Positions 34,951 through 44,467 of a DNA stretch of 64,000 nt are shown here, in pieces (positions within the stretch are counted from its first letter, which is position 1; every line of letters begins with the position of its first letter). The DNA comes from Microlunatus lacustris. GTDB taxonomy: Bacteria > Actinomycetota > Actinomycetes > Propionibacteriales > Propionibacteriaceae. The stretch is taken from contig BAAAJN010000004.1 of assembly GCA_039527025.1 (NCBI GenBank), positions 248,001 through 312,000 on the forward strand, read 5' to 3'. A model generated the notes under the pieces. It saw only the letters and a program-made list of their open reading frames with translations. It was not told the DNA's origin and did no database searches. The position numbers and the translations under genes were made by a program.

Positions 34951-35595
34951 CCGGCGCAGCTCGGTCACCATTGCGTCCGGGTCGTCGGCGCCGAACACCG
35001 ACGACCCGGCGACGAAGGAGTCCACGCCGGCGGCCGCGCACCGCTCGATGGTGTCTGCGGAGACCCCGCCGTCGATCTGCAGCCAGACGTCGCCGCCGAC
35101 CTGGTCCAGCAGGGCCCGGGTGCGCTCGATCTTGGGCAGGCAGAGGTCGAGGAACTTCTGGCCGCCGAACCCGGGCTCCACGGTCATGATCAGCACCATG
35201 TCCAGCTCGGGCAGCAGGTCGGCGTACGGCTCGATCGGCGTCGCGGGCTTGAGGGCCATCGACGCCCGTGCCCCGCGCACCCGGAGCTCGCGGGCCAGCC
35301 GGACCGGCGCCGCCGCCGCCTCGACGTGGAAGGTCACCGACTCCGCGCCCGCCTCGGCGTAGGCGGGCGCCCAGCGGTCGGGGTCGGTGATCATCAGGTG
35401 CACGTCGAGCATCACCGGGGTGGCGGCGCGGATCGACTCGAAGACCGGCAGGCCGAGGGTGAGGTTCGGCACGAAGTGGTTGTCCATCACGTCCACGTGG
35501 AGGGCGTCAGCGGAGGGCACCGACTCCATGGCCGCCTGGAGGTTGGCGAAGTCGGCGGAGAGCAGGCTGGGCATGAGGCGGACCACGGGTGGCAC
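34927..35595 (-). CDS. rpe: Ribulose-phosphate 3-epimerase
   Basis: This pentose-phosphate enzyme interconverts ribulose 5-phosphate and xylulose 5-phosphate. The 222-residue TIM-barrel protein has MPSLLSADFANL, LHVDVMDNHFVPN (metal His and Asp), DVHLMI, MTVEPGFGGQKF and QIDGGVSADT, all expected. It starts with GTG 15 bp downstream of the rsmB stop, so it is the last gene of the priA-fmt-rsmB-rpe group. It overlaps the convergent transporter gene by 24 bp. Confidence 0.97.
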   Translation of the reverse strand: MPPVVRLMPSLLSADFANLQAAMESVPSADALHVDVMDNHFVPNLTLGLPVFESIRAATPVMLDVHLMITDPDRWAPAYAEAGAESVTFHVEAAAAPVRLARELRVRGARASMALKPATPIEPYADLLPELDMVLIMTVEPGFGGQKFLDLCLPKIERTRALLDQVGGDVWLQIDGGVSADTIERCAAAGVDSFVAGSSVFGADDPDAMVTELRRLALAASA

Positions 35596-35610
35596 TCTAG
35601 CGGGGCGGCC

Positions 35611-36975
35611 TCAGCCCACCCGGAGGTACGCGGCGAACATGGCGTCGGTGCCGTGCCGGTGCGGCCACAGCTGCAGGAAGTCCCCCAGGGCCGCGTCGGG
35701 CAGCTCGGGCAGCAGCTCGGCGGCGGGCAGGACGGCGACGTCGTCGCGACCGGCGAGGGTCTCGGTGACCACGTCGACGGTCTCCCGGCGGTGCGGTGAG
35801 CAGGTCACGTAGGCGACGACGCCGCCCGGCCGGGCGGCGTCCAGCGCCGAGGCGAGCAGGGCGCACTGCAGCTCGTGCAGCTGCTCGACCGCGGTGTCGG
35901 CCCGCCGCCAGCGCGCCTCGGGACGGCGGCGCAGGGCCCCGAGCCCGGTGCAGGGCACGTCCGCGATCACCCGGGCGAACGACCCCGCGCGCCAGGCCGG
36001 GCGGGTGCCGTCGGCCTGCAGCACGGTGGCCGCCCCCGGCTGGTGGGCGCGCAGCCCGGTCGCCACCAGGGCGGCGCGGTGCGCCGACGGCTCGACCGCG
36101 AGCAGCAGCCCGTCCGCAGGCCCGAGCAGGCCGGCCAGCAGCGCGGCCTTGCCGCCCGGTCCCGAGCACAGGTCCAACCACGGCCCGGTGGGCGCGGTGG
36201 CCCGGGTGAGGCCCCAGGCCACCAGCTGGGAGCCCTCGTCCTGGACGCCGGCGCGGCCGTCGCGGACCGCGGGCAGGGCGGCCGGGTTGCCGCTCCAGCG
36301 CGCGGCGAACGGGGAGTACGGGGCCGGCTCGGCGCCCGCGGCGACCAGCTCGTCGACCTCGGCCAACCCGGGTCGGACGACGAGGGTGACGGCGGGGTTC
36401 ACGTTGTCCGCCTCGAGAGCCGGGGCCAGCTCGGCGTCGGACAGCACGTCGGCGAAGGCGTCGACCACCCACCGCGGGTGGGCGGTGCGCAGTGCGAGCG
36501 CGTCCCGCGGCTCGAGGTCGGCGCCCAGCAGGTCGAGCCACTCCTCGAGATCGTGCGCGGCGACCCGCCGCAGGACCGCGTTGGTCAGGCCCGTCACCCG
36601 CTCCCCCACGGTCGCCGCGGCCAGGTCGACCATCGCGGCGACGGCGGCGTGGCCCGGTACCCGCAGCGAGAGGACCTGGTGCGCACCCAGCCGGAGCAGG
36701 TCCAGGACGGCCGGTTGCAGGCTGCCCAGGCTCCGGCCGGACGCCGCGACGATGACCGCGTCGTAGGTGCCCTGCAGACGGCAGGTGCCGGCGACCAGCT
36801 CGGTGGCGAAGGCGGCGTCGCGGCCCTCCAGGTGCCGCTCCGCGAGCAGGTCGGCCAGCACCAGGTTGGCGTAGGCGTCCTGGCCGTTGACGAGCCGGAG
36901 GGCGTCGAAGGCGAGCCGGCGGGCGCGGTCGGGCTTGCGGCGGGCGCCGGGGCCACGGCGAGCGGGTGCGGCCAC
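35611..36975 (-). CDS. rsmB: 16S rRNA (cytosine-967-C5)-methyltransferase RsmB
   Basis: This SAM-dependent enzyme methylates C967 of 16S rRNA. The 454-residue protein has an N-terminal NusB-like RNA-binding domain (about 15-150; ARRLAFDALRLVNGQDAYAN) and a C-terminal Rossmann methyltransferase with LDLCSGPGGKAALLA, and the two catalytic cysteines in DVPCTGLGALRRRPEARW and VTCSPHRRE. Its GTG start lies one base after the fmt stop. The PCTG/TCSP arrangement is complete, so activity is expected. Confidence 0.95.
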   Translation of the reverse strand: MAAPARRGPGARRKPDRARRLAFDALRLVNGQDAYANLVLADLLAERHLEGRDAAFATELVAGTCRLQGTYDAVIVAASGRSLGSLQPAVLDLLRLGAHQVLSLRVPGHAAVAAMVDLAAATVGERVTGLTNAVLRRVAAHDLEEWLDLLGADLEPRDALALRTAHPRWVVDAFADVLSDAELAPALEADNVNPAVTLVVRPGLAEVDELVAAGAEPAPYSPFAARWSGNPAALPAVRDGRAGVQDEGSQLVAWGLTRATAPTGPWLDLCSGPGGKAALLAGLLGPADGLLLAVEPSAHRAALVATGLRAHQPGAATVLQADGTRPAWRAGSFARVIADVPCTGLGALRRRPEARWRRADTAVEQLHELQCALLASALDAARPGGVVAYVTCSPHRRETVDVVTETLAGRDDVAVLPAAELLPELPDAALGDFLQLWPHRHGTDAMFAAYLRVG

Positions 36976-36976
36976 C

Positions 36977-37900
36977 TCAGGTCCCCAGGGTGGTGTCGGG
37001 GGTCAGGGAGGCGCCACGGGCCCAGTCCGCCGCAGGCATCGGCTTCTTGCCCGGGGCTTGCACCCGGCCGAGCTGCAGCGGGCGGGTGCCGGTGCCCACC
37101 AGCACCGCCGCCTTGCCCACCTGCAGCCGTCCAGGGGCCAACTCGCCGTCAGCGGGCGTGGCCGGACCGAGCTTGAGCCGCTCGCCACCCAGCGTGGTCC
37201 AGGCGCCGGGTGCCGGGGTGCAGCCACGGATCCGGCGGTCGACGACCTCGGCGGGCTGGGTCCAGTCGATGCGGGCGTCCTCGACCTCGATCTTCGGGGC
37301 GAAGCTGACGCCGTCGGCCGGTTGCGGGTGAGCGGTCAGCGTGCCGTCCTCGATCCCGTCCAGGGTGGCGACCAGCAGGTCGGCGCCGGCCACGGCGAGC
37401 CGGTCCAGCAGGTCGCCGGCGGTGTCGTCGGGGCGGACCGCCTCGCTCACGCTGAGGTAGGTGGGGCCGGCGTCCAGCTCCAGCACGATCTGGAAGGTGG
37501 TGGCCCCGGTGACGGCGTCGCCGGCCAGCAACGCGTGCTGGACCGGGGCTGCGCCGCGCCAGGCCGGCAGCAGCGAGAAGTGCAGGTTGACGAACCCGTG
37601 CCGTGGCACGTCGATCACCCGCTGCGGCAGCAGGGCGCCGTAGGCGACGACCGGGCAGCAGTCGGGGGCGATCTCGGTCAGCCGGGCGACGAAGTCCTCG
37701 TCCCGCGGCCGGCGGGGGGTCAGGGTCTCGATCCCGAGCTCGGCGGCCCGCGCGGCGACCGGGCTGGGCGTCAACTTCTTGCCCCGGCCGGCGGGCGCGT
37801 CGGGGCGGGTGAGCACGGCGACCACCTCGTGCCGCGAGGCGAGCAGCGCCTCCAGCGGGGGCAGGGCCACCTCGGGGGTCCCGGCGAAGACGATGCGCAC
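36977..37900 (-). CDS. fmt: Methionyl-tRNA formyltransferase
   Basis: This enzyme formylates the initiator Met-tRNA with 10-formyl-THF. The 307-residue protein has MRIVFAGTPEVALPPLEALL at the N-terminus, the formyltransferase signature HFSLLPAWRGAAPVQ (catalytic Asn/His region FVNLHFS) and a C-terminal OB-fold domain. It lies between priA and rsmB, the usual order, and depends on the same folate pool as metH in this window. Confidence 0.97.
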   Translation of the reverse strand: MRIVFAGTPEVALPPLEALLASRHEVVAVLTRPDAPAGRGKKLTPSPVAARAAELGIETLTPRRPRDEDFVARLTEIAPDCCPVVAYGALLPQRVIDVPRHGFVNLHFSLLPAWRGAAPVQHALLAGDAVTGATTFQIVLELDAGPTYLSVSEAVRPDDTAGDLLDRLAVAGADLLVATLDGIEDGTLTAHPQPADGVSFAPKIEVEDARIDWTQPAEVVDRRIRGCTPAPGAWTTLGGERLKLGPATPADGELAPGRLQVGKAAVLVGTGTRPLQLGRVQAPGKKPMPAADWARGASLTPDTTLGT

Positions 37901-38020
37901 CGGCCGAGTCTAGGGGCGGCCGACCGCAGCCTCCTCCCGACTCTGTGGCGGGTGCCGAAGTCGCGCGCCGTCGCCACCTCGGCCGACGACCTTCCAGCAC
38001 TCGCGCGACGAAGGGACTGC

Positions 38021-40117
38021 TCAGCCGATGGTCACCGGGTCGACCCGTATCCGCAGGGCCCCCTCGCTCTTGCGGGCGCTCCGGATGGCCGCGACGTCCT
38101 TGGCCGCCCGGACCAGCGCACCGCCCTCGGGCCGTGGGGCCCGCAAGGTGAGCCGGGACAGCCCGCCGTCGGCGGTGAGGCCCGGGGGATCGCCTGGCCG
38201 TCGCTCCGGGGGCAGCGCCACCGGGCCGAGCAGCTCGGCGTGCGGCGGCAGCTGGGCCAGCTCGACGAACTCGGCCAGGGCCTCCGGGCGGCCCTCGACG
38301 GTGACCAGCTTGGCGGCCGGCGGGAAGTGCGCCTCCGCCCGGTCGACCAGCTCGCGCGCGGCGAGGCCGGCCGGATCGACCCGGACCAGCGCCTGCAGCG
38401 CCCGCCCCGAGCTCTCCCCCACGGCGATGACGGACCCGCCCTCGCTCCCGCTGCGGACCAGGGCGACGGCGTTGAGCCAGCGCCGCAGTGCCTCCTCGGT
38501 GGCGCGCAGGTCCGCCCGGAGCAGCAGCAGCGGGGTGTCCAGCAGGACGGCGCCGGCGTAGCCACCCTCCGCCCGCGGCTCGGCGCCGGGCGTGGCCACG
38601 ACGATCGCGGGTGCGGCCGGCACCGTGGCCGCGACCTGGCCGGCGCTGGACTGGCGGACCGCGGTGCCCGGGAAGGCTTTGCCCAGCTCCTCCGCCGTGC
38701 GTTCCGAGCCCACCACCGGCGCTCGGAAGCGGTGCGAGCCGCAGATCGGGCACTCCCAACCCACCTGCAGGCGGCCGCACCAGGTGCAGGTGGCTTGTGG
38801 CCCGTCGAGCGAGCGCCCGCGCCCGGCGCGGGTGGGGCCGCCGCAGTGCCGGCAGCGCGCAGGTTCGCGGCAGTCCTGGCAGACCAGCGCGACGAGATAA
38901 CCCGCCCGCGGCACCTGGACCAGCACCGGACCCTGCGGCAGCACCGACCGCATCAGGGTGAAGACCTCGTGCGGCAGCCGGGCGGCGCGGGCGGCCGGGT
39001 CCCGCTCCAGGGCCCGGTCGGTGTCGGCGCTCACCTTGACGTGCGGCGCGGTGTGCCGCAGCGCCACCCGGTCCTGAGCCAGCTCGCGCACCCAGCCCTG
39101 CTCCACCCAGGCCTGCACCTCGGCGGTCCGGGCGAAACCGGCGAACAGCGCCCCGGCCCGGGACTGCGCGGCCCGCAGCGCCAGCACCTCCCGGGCGTGC
39201 GGGTAGGGCGCCCGCGGTTCGGCCAGCAGGTCGTCGCCGTCGTCCCACAGCGCCACCAGCCCGAGGTCACGGACGGGGGCGAACGCCGCGGCCCGGTTCC
39301 CGATGACCACCCTGACCTCGCCGCGCAGCGCCCGCAGGAAGGCGCGGTAGCGAGCGGCGGGCCCGGCCTCGGCGACCAGCACGGCGAAGCCGGCCGGCCC
39401 CAGGGCCGCCGTGCAGGCCTGCTTCAGCTGCTCGACGTCGCGCTGGTCGGGAACCACCAGCACGGCCCCACGGCCACTCTCGACGCTCGCCCGCGCCGCC
39501 GCGGCCAGTCCCGCCGCCCAGTCGCCGCTGGGGTCGGCACTCGGGGTGACCTGCCAGGCGGCGCGAGGGCTGCGGCCGGCGGCCAGCGCGGCCAGGAACC
39601 CGGCACCGGCCGGGTAGTGCCCGAAGGGGTGGGGCGGCGCGTCCGGCACCGCGGCGACCGGGCCGGGCGCCGGCGCGGCCTTCTCGGTGGCAGCGTGCCG
39701 GGGTGGGACCGCCAGCCGCATGACGTCGGAGAAGCTGCCGGCGTAGTGGTCGGCGACGCCCCGGACCAGCCGGGCCACCTCCGGGGTCAGCACCGGCTCG
39801 GCCGAGACCACCTTGGCCAGCGGGCTGAGCGCCCCGTCGTGGTCGCTGGCCTCCCGGCGCTCCAGCAGGAAGCCGTCGCGCTGCTTCCCGGCGAACCGGA
39901 CGCGGACCCGGGCGCCGGGAACGGCCTCGGCGTCCTGCGCCCGGGACACCGTGTAGTCGAAAGGGCGGTCGAGGTGGCTCAGCGGCAGGTCCAGCACGAC
40001 GCGGGCGACGGGACGGACCTCGGCGGGCGCGTGCGGCGGCGGGGCGGGTGCCGGCGCGGGGACGACCGGCGCCGCGGCTTCCGCGGGGCTCGTCCGCACG
40101 TCCGACCTGGGGGGCAC
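38021..40117 (-). CDS. priA: Primosomal protein N' PriA, actinobacterial type without helicase motifs
   Basis: This is a replication-restart DNA-binding protein. The protein of about 698 residues has the 3'-DNA-end-binding domain start (VARVVLDLPLSHLDRPFDYT) and a zinc-binding region with paired cysteines (CQDCREPARCRHCGG; CTWCGRLQVGWECPICGS). The place where PriA normally has a GxTGSGKT Walker A motif reads TPSADPSGDWAAG, and the DEEH box is replaced by VALWDDGDD, so ATP hydrolysis is not expected. This loss is typical for actinobacterial PriA. The GTG at 40117 is the preferred start; the upstream open frame adds 22 residues without conservation. Confidence 0.93.
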   Translation of the reverse strand: MPPRSDVRTSPAEAAAPVVPAPAPAPPPHAPAEVRPVARVVLDLPLSHLDRPFDYTVSRAQDAEAVPGARVRVRFAGKQRDGFLLERREASDHDGALSPLAKVVSAEPVLTPEVARLVRGVADHYAGSFSDVMRLAVPPRHAATEKAAPAPGPVAAVPDAPPHPFGHYPAGAGFLAALAAGRSPRAAWQVTPSADPSGDWAAGLAAAARASVESGRGAVLVVPDQRDVEQLKQACTAALGPAGFAVLVAEAGPAARYRAFLRALRGEVRVVIGNRAAAFAPVRDLGLVALWDDGDDLLAEPRAPYPHAREVLALRAAQSRAGALFAGFARTAEVQAWVEQGWVRELAQDRVALRHTAPHVKVSADTDRALERDPAARAARLPHEVFTLMRSVLPQGPVLVQVPRAGYLVALVCQDCREPARCRHCGGPTRAGRGRSLDGPQATCTWCGRLQVGWECPICGSHRFRAPVVGSERTAEELGKAFPGTAVRQSSAGQVAATVPAAPAIVVATPGAEPRAEGGYAGAVLLDTPLLLLRADLRATEEALRRWLNAVALVRSGSEGGSVIAVGESSGRALQALVRVDPAGLAARELVDRAEAHFPPAAKLVTVEGRPEALAEFVELAQLPPHAELLGPVALPPERRPGDPPGLTADGGLSRLTLRAPRPEGGALVRAAKDVAAIRSARKSEGALRIRVDPVTIG

Positions 40118-40207
40118 GCTCGATGATAGGCAGAGGGGTCTGACAGACCCGGCGCTGCGCACCACACCTGTGGACGAGCGCACGGCGCACCGATCCGAGA
40201 AGGAGCC

Positions 40208-41467
40208 ATGACCGCGAGCACGCCCGCCGACCCGTCCGACCTCCAGGTGCGGCGGGTGCTCGTCGCGCTGGCCGCGGCGATGGTCGCCACCGGGCAGCCG
40301 GTCTCCGACGTCGAGGACGAGGTGGTCGAGGTGGCGGGCCGGCTCGGCTTCTCCGACGCCCAGGTGGCGGCCGGCCCGACGGGGGTGACGGTCAGCGTCG
40401 GCAGCGGCGAGCCGGCGACCTACGAGGGCGTCAAGGGCTCGCTGCGGCTGGACCAGGCGGCCGAGGTGCGCGCCATCCGCTACCAGCTGGTCGAGGGCTC
40501 GATCACCATCGAGGAGGCGATCAGCGCCCTGCTGGCCCTGACCGCCCGGCCGTCGCGCTACCCGGTGTGGCTGGCCAACCTCGGTTGGGTGGGCATCGCC
40601 ACCGGCATCGCCCTGATCCTGCAGCCGGGGCGGGCCAACGTCGCCTTCGCCGTGGTCGGCGGCGCAGTCGTGGTGACCCTGTTCCGGCTGAGCCAGCGGT
40701 TCCGGCTGATCAGCACGCTGCTGCCCACGCTGGCGGCCTTCGTGCTGGCCTGCCTGGTCTTCGCCGCCGTGGACGCCGGGTTGCTCGAGGGCCCGCTGCG
40801 CACGCTGCTGCCGCCGTTGGCCGTGCTGCTGCCCGGCGCGCTCATCGTCACCGCGATGTCGGAGCTGGCGAGCGGGGACATGGTCGCCGGCACCGCGCGG
40901 CTGGTCTTCGGCGTCGTCCAGCTGCTGCTGTTCACCCTGGGCATCGTGGCCGCCGCCCGGCTGTTCTCCGTGCCCACGGAGGCGATGACCAACCTGCGGG
41001 TCGACGAGCTGGGCTGGTGGGCGGCGCCGCTCGGGCTCGTGCTGATCACGGTGGGGATCGGGCTGCTGGAGAGCCCGTCGCTGCGGCTGCTGCCGTGGAT
41101 CGGGCTCACCCTGGTGCTGGCCTTCGCCGCGCAGTCGCTCGGCCAGGCCCTCTCCGGGCCGGTGCTCGGCAGCTTCGCCGGGGCGTTGGCCGCCAGCCTG
41201 GGGGCGTCGGCGGTGGAGGCGGTGAAGCCGATGCTGCCGCGGCTGGTGGTGTTCCTGCCCTCGTTCTGGCTGCTGGTCCCCGGGAGCCTGGGGCTGCTGT
41301 CCACCACCCAGCTGGCGGTCGACCCGGGCGGGTCGGCGGAGGCGGCGCTGGGCGTGCTCGGGGTGGTCACCGCGATCGCGCTCGGCCTGCTGGTCGGCGC
41401 CGCCGTCGCCCAGTCGATCCGCGGCGCGGTGCGCCGGGCCCGCCGCCGACGGCTGCTCGCCGGATGA
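40208..41467 (+). CDS. ThrE-type threonine/serine exporter family protein
   Basis: This 419-residue protein has a soluble N-terminal part (about 1-115) that carries the DUF1212 signature (LAAAMVATGQPVSDVEDEV) and about ten membrane helices covering the DUF1212 and DUF3815 halves fused in one chain. Homologues such as Corynebacterium ThrE export threonine and serine; the substrate here is inferred. It is divergent from priA and convergent with metK, 14 bp away. The ATG at 40208 follows AAGGAG. Confidence 0.86.
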   Translation: MTASTPADPSDLQVRRVLVALAAAMVATGQPVSDVEDEVVEVAGRLGFSDAQVAAGPTGVTVSVGSGEPATYEGVKGSLRLDQAAEVRAIRYQLVEGSITIEEAISALLALTARPSRYPVWLANLGWVGIATGIALILQPGRANVAFAVVGGAVVVTLFRLSQRFRLISTLLPTLAAFVLACLVFAAVDAGLLEGPLRTLLPPLAVLLPGALIVTAMSELASGDMVAGTARLVFGVVQLLLFTLGIVAAARLFSVPTEAMTNLRVDELGWWAAPLGLVLITVGIGLLESPSLRLLPWIGLTLVLAFAAQSLGQALSGPVLGSFAGALAASLGASAVEAVKPMLPRLVVFLPSFWLLVPGSLGLLSTTQLAVDPGGSAEAALGVLGVVTAIALGLLVGAAVAQSIRGAVRRARRRRLLAG

Positions 41468-41481
41468 TCCGGCCGTCCGGC

Positions 41482-42675
41482 TCAGCCGCGGACGGCGGCC
41501 GCCAGCGCGTCGGCGCGGTCGGCGACCTCCCAGGTGAGCCCGGGCAGGTCGCGGCCGAAGTGCCCGTAGGCCGCGGTCGCACCGTAGACCGGGCGCTTGA
41601 GGTCGAGGTCGCGGATGATGGCCGCCGGCCGCAGGTCGAAGGTGGCCAGCACGGCGTCGGCGATCCGGTCGGTGGGCACGGTCTCGGTGCCGAAGGTCTC
41701 GACGTAGAAGCCGACCGGGTGCGCCTTGCCGATGGCGTAGGCGATCTGCACCTCGCAGCGCCGGGCCAGGCCGGCCGCCACCACGTTCTTGGCCACCCAG
41801 CGCATGGCGTAGGCGCCGGAGCGGTCGACCTTGGACGGGTCCTTGCCGGAGAAGGCGCCGCCGCCGTGCCGGGCCATCCCGCCGTAGGTGTCGACGATGA
41901 TCTTGCGGCCGGTGAGCCCGGCGTCGCCCATCGGCCCGCCGATCTCGAACCGGCCGGTCGGGTTGACCAGCAGGCGGTAGTCGGAGCTGTCGATGGCGTA
42001 GCGCTCCAGCACCGGCTCGACGACGTGCTTGCGGACGTCCGGCGTGAGCAAGGCGTCGAGGTCGATGTCGGCGGCGTGCTGGCTGGACAGCACCACGGTG
42101 TCCAGACGGACCGGGCGGTCGCCGTCGTACTCGATGGTGACCTGGGTCTTGCCGTCGGGCCGGAGGTAGGGCATGGTCCCGTCCTTGCGGACGGCGGCGA
42201 GCTGCTCGGCCAGCCGGTGAGCGAGGTCGATCGGCAGCGGCATCAACGAAGGCGTGTCGTCGCAGGCGTAGCCGAACATCAGGCCCTGGTCGCCGGCGCC
42301 CTGGGCGTCCAGCGCGTCGACCGAGGAGCCGGTCCGGGACTCGACAGCGGTGTCGACGCCCTGGGCGATGTCCGGCGACTGCTGGCCGATGGCGATGGAG
42401 ACGCCGCAGGAGGCGCCGTCGAAGCCCTTCGTGGAGGAGTCGTAGCCGATGTCGATGACCTTCTGCCGCACCAGACCGGGGATCTCGACGTAGGAGTCCG
42501 TGGTCACCTCACCGGCGACGACGACCAGACCGGTGGTGACCAGGCACTCCACGGCGACGCGGCTCGAGGGGTCCTGCTCCAGCAGCGCGTCCAGGACGGT
42601 GTCGCTGATCTGGTCGGCGATCTTGTCCGGGTGGCCCTCGGTGACCGACTCGGAGGTGAACAGTCTGCGCGCCAT
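41482..42675 (-). CDS. metK: S-adenosylmethionine synthetase
   Basis: This enzyme makes SAM from methionine and ATP. The 397-residue protein has the ATP-binding start FTSESVTEGHPDKIADQISD, GAGDQGLMFGYACDDT, the P-loop-like GGGAFSGKDPSKVDRS and DLPGLTWE at the end. Length and motifs are normal. It is 51 bp downstream of coaBC. Together with metH it covers methionine to SAM, but the two genes are 9 kb apart and are not one operon. No SAM riboswitch fits in the short leader. Confidence 0.98.
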   Translation of the reverse strand: MARRLFTSESVTEGHPDKIADQISDTVLDALLEQDPSSRVAVECLVTTGLVVVAGEVTTDSYVEIPGLVRQKVIDIGYDSSTKGFDGASCGVSIAIGQQSPDIAQGVDTAVESRTGSSVDALDAQGAGDQGLMFGYACDDTPSLMPLPIDLAHRLAEQLAAVRKDGTMPYLRPDGKTQVTIEYDGDRPVRLDTVVLSSQHAADIDLDALLTPDVRKHVVEPVLERYAIDSSDYRLLVNPTGRFEIGGPMGDAGLTGRKIIVDTYGGMARHGGGAFSGKDPSKVDRSGAYAMRWVAKNVVAAGLARRCEVQIAYAIGKAHPVGFYVETFGTETVPTDRIADAVLATFDLRPAAIIRDLDLKRPVYGATAAYGHFGRDLPGLTWEVADRADALAAAVRG

Positions 42676-42726
42676 GGCCTCGTCTTCCTCGCTGGCTGGA
42701 CCGGCGGCTGCGCCGGTCGGGCCAAC

Positions 42727-43950
42727 CTACCGGGACGTCCGCAGGGTGAGGGCGTTGTCCCAGACGCGGTGGGCCAGCGTGTCCTTGCTCCCGGCGTGGG
42801 GTCCGTCAGCTGCCTGGGCGGTGAGCAGCGTGATCTCGCTGTCCACCTGCCCGAACACCTTGCCCCGGCCGACGGCGTTCAGCACCAGCAGGTCGCAGCC
42901 CTTGCGGGCGAGCTTCGCCCGGCCCAGCGCGAGCAGGTCGGCGTCGTCGGTGGGCGTCTCGGCCGCGAAGCCGACCAGCACCTGGCGCGGGTCGGTGCGA
43001 CCGCGGACCAGCCCGGCGAGGACGTCGGTGGTCTGCACCAGGTCCAGCTCCAGACCGCCGTCCCCGGACTTCTTGATCTTGGTGCCGCTGGCGGCGGCGG
43101 GGGTGAAGTCGGCGGGCGCGGCGGCCATCACCACGACGTCGGCGGTGGCCGCGGCGGCGGTGACGGCCGCGCCGAGATCCGCGGTCGAGGTGACCGGGGT
43201 GACCGGCACCCCGGGAGGTGCGGGCCGGTCGACGTTCGCCGCGACCAGGGTGACGTCGGCTCCGCGCAGCCGAGCGGCCCGGGCGAGCGCCCAGCCCATC
43301 AGCCCCGACGAGGCGTTGCCGAGGAAGCGGACCGGGTCGAGGTGCTCGCGGGTGCCGCCGGCGCTGACGACGACGTGCAGGCCGGCCAGGTCCTGGGCTG
43401 CGGCGCGGGCGGCGACCGCCGCGTCGGCCAGCACGGTCTCGACGACGGCGGCCAGCTCGGCGGGATCGGGCAGCCGGCCGGGTCCGGAGTCGGGGCCGGT
43501 GAGCCGGCCGGAGTCGGGATCGACGACGACGACGCCGCGGGAGCGCAGGGTGGCGACGTTGGCCCGGGTCGCGGCGTGCAGCCACATCTCGGTGTGCATC
43601 GCCGGCGCCATCACCACCGGTCCGTGTGCGGTGAGCAGCACGTTGGTCAGCAGGTCGTCGGCGCGGCCGGTGGCCGCCCGGGCCAGCAGGTCGGCGGTGG
43701 CCGGAGCGACGACGACGAGGTCGGCCTCCTGGCCCAGCTTGACGTGCGGCACCCGCTGGGCGTCGGCCCAGACGCCGGTGTGCACCGGTCGCCCGGACAG
43801 GGCGGCCCAGGTCGCCTCCCCGACGAACTGCAGGGCCGCGTCCGTCGGCACGACGGTGACCTCGTGCCCGGCCGCCAGCAGCCGCCGGAGCAGCTCGCAG
43901 GCCTTGTAGGCGGCGATCCCGCCGGCGACGCCCAGGACGATGCGGCTCAC
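42727..43950 (-). CDS. coaBC: Bifunctional phosphopantothenoylcysteine synthetase/decarboxylase
   Basis: This enzyme performs the second and third steps of coenzyme A synthesis. The 407-residue protein has the FMN flavoprotein decarboxylase domain first (VLGVAGGIAAYKACELLRRL; catalytic-region VPHVKL and APAMHTEMW), then the synthetase domain with SAGGTREHLDPVRFLGN, and KIKKSG and FAAETP motifs. The GTG start is at 43950. It sits in the conserved rpoZ-coaBC-metK order. Confidence 0.96.
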   Translation of the reverse strand: MSRIVLGVAGGIAAYKACELLRRLLAAGHEVTVVPTDAALQFVGEATWAALSGRPVHTGVWADAQRVPHVKLGQEADLVVVAPATADLLARAATGRADDLLTNVLLTAHGPVVMAPAMHTEMWLHAATRANVATLRSRGVVVVDPDSGRLTGPDSGPGRLPDPAELAAVVETVLADAAVAARAAAQDLAGLHVVVSAGGTREHLDPVRFLGNASSGLMGWALARAARLRGADVTLVAANVDRPAPPGVPVTPVTSTADLGAAVTAAAATADVVVMAAAPADFTPAAASGTKIKKSGDGGLELDLVQTTDVLAGLVRGRTDPRQVLVGFAAETPTDDADLLALGRAKLARKGCDLLVLNAVGRGKVFGQVDSEITLLTAQAADGPHAGSKDTLAHRVWDNALTLRTSR

Positions 43951-44029
43951 GGGCGGGCCCCGGCGAACCCCAGGGGAACCGGCCGCCGCAGCGGGCGGTC
44001 CCCCGGGATCGTGCTCACGGGGTCGGGGC

Positions 44030-44347
44030 TCAGGCCGGCTCGACCAGGGTGGGGCCCGAAGGAGCGGACTCCTCGGCCTCCTCGGCGTCGGGGTCGATGT
44101 CGATGCAGTTCAGCTTGCCGGCGTTGACCTCGCGCAGGGCGATGGACAGCGGCTTCTCCTGCGGACCGGTCTCGACCAGCGGGCCGACGTGGTCGAGGAG
44201 ACCCTCGCCGAGCTGGGAGTAGTAGGCGTTGATCTGGCGGGCGCGCTTGGCGGCGAACAGCACCAGCTTGTACTTCGAGTCCGAACGGGTGAGCAGCTCG
44301 TCGATCGGCGGGTTGGTGATGCCTTCGGCGACGGGGTGGACAGTCAC
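44030..44347 (-). CDS. rpoZ: RNA polymerase omega subunit
   Basis: Omega helps fold and assemble the beta' subunit of RNA polymerase. The 105-residue protein has the family core GITNPPIDELLTRSDSKYKL and AAKRARQINAYYSQLGEG. An acidic tail follows. I chose the GTG at 44347, preceded by GAAGG, because it gives the usual actinobacterial length; the frame extends upstream 26 codons without conserved sequence. Gene order gmk-rpoZ-coaBC is standard. Confidence 0.95.
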   Translation of the reverse strand: MTVHPVAEGITNPPIDELLTRSDSKYKLVLFAAKRARQINAYYSQLGEGLLDHVGPLVETGPQEKPLSIALREVNAGKLNCIDIDPDAEEAEESAPSGPTLVEPA

Positions 44348-44467
44348 GGAGTTACCTTCGGTTTTCGCTCGTCTGACCCCCGCGCAACCGACCGGTGAGG
44401 GCCGGGTTCCGCGCAGCGCAGCCACCGGCTCGACGAGCCGGACGGCGCTGAGGTGGGGCGTCTGTCG

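Noticed and set aside
42676..42726. SAM riboswitch before metK
   Set aside because: The gap to coaBC is 51 bp, too short, and no matching fold was seen.
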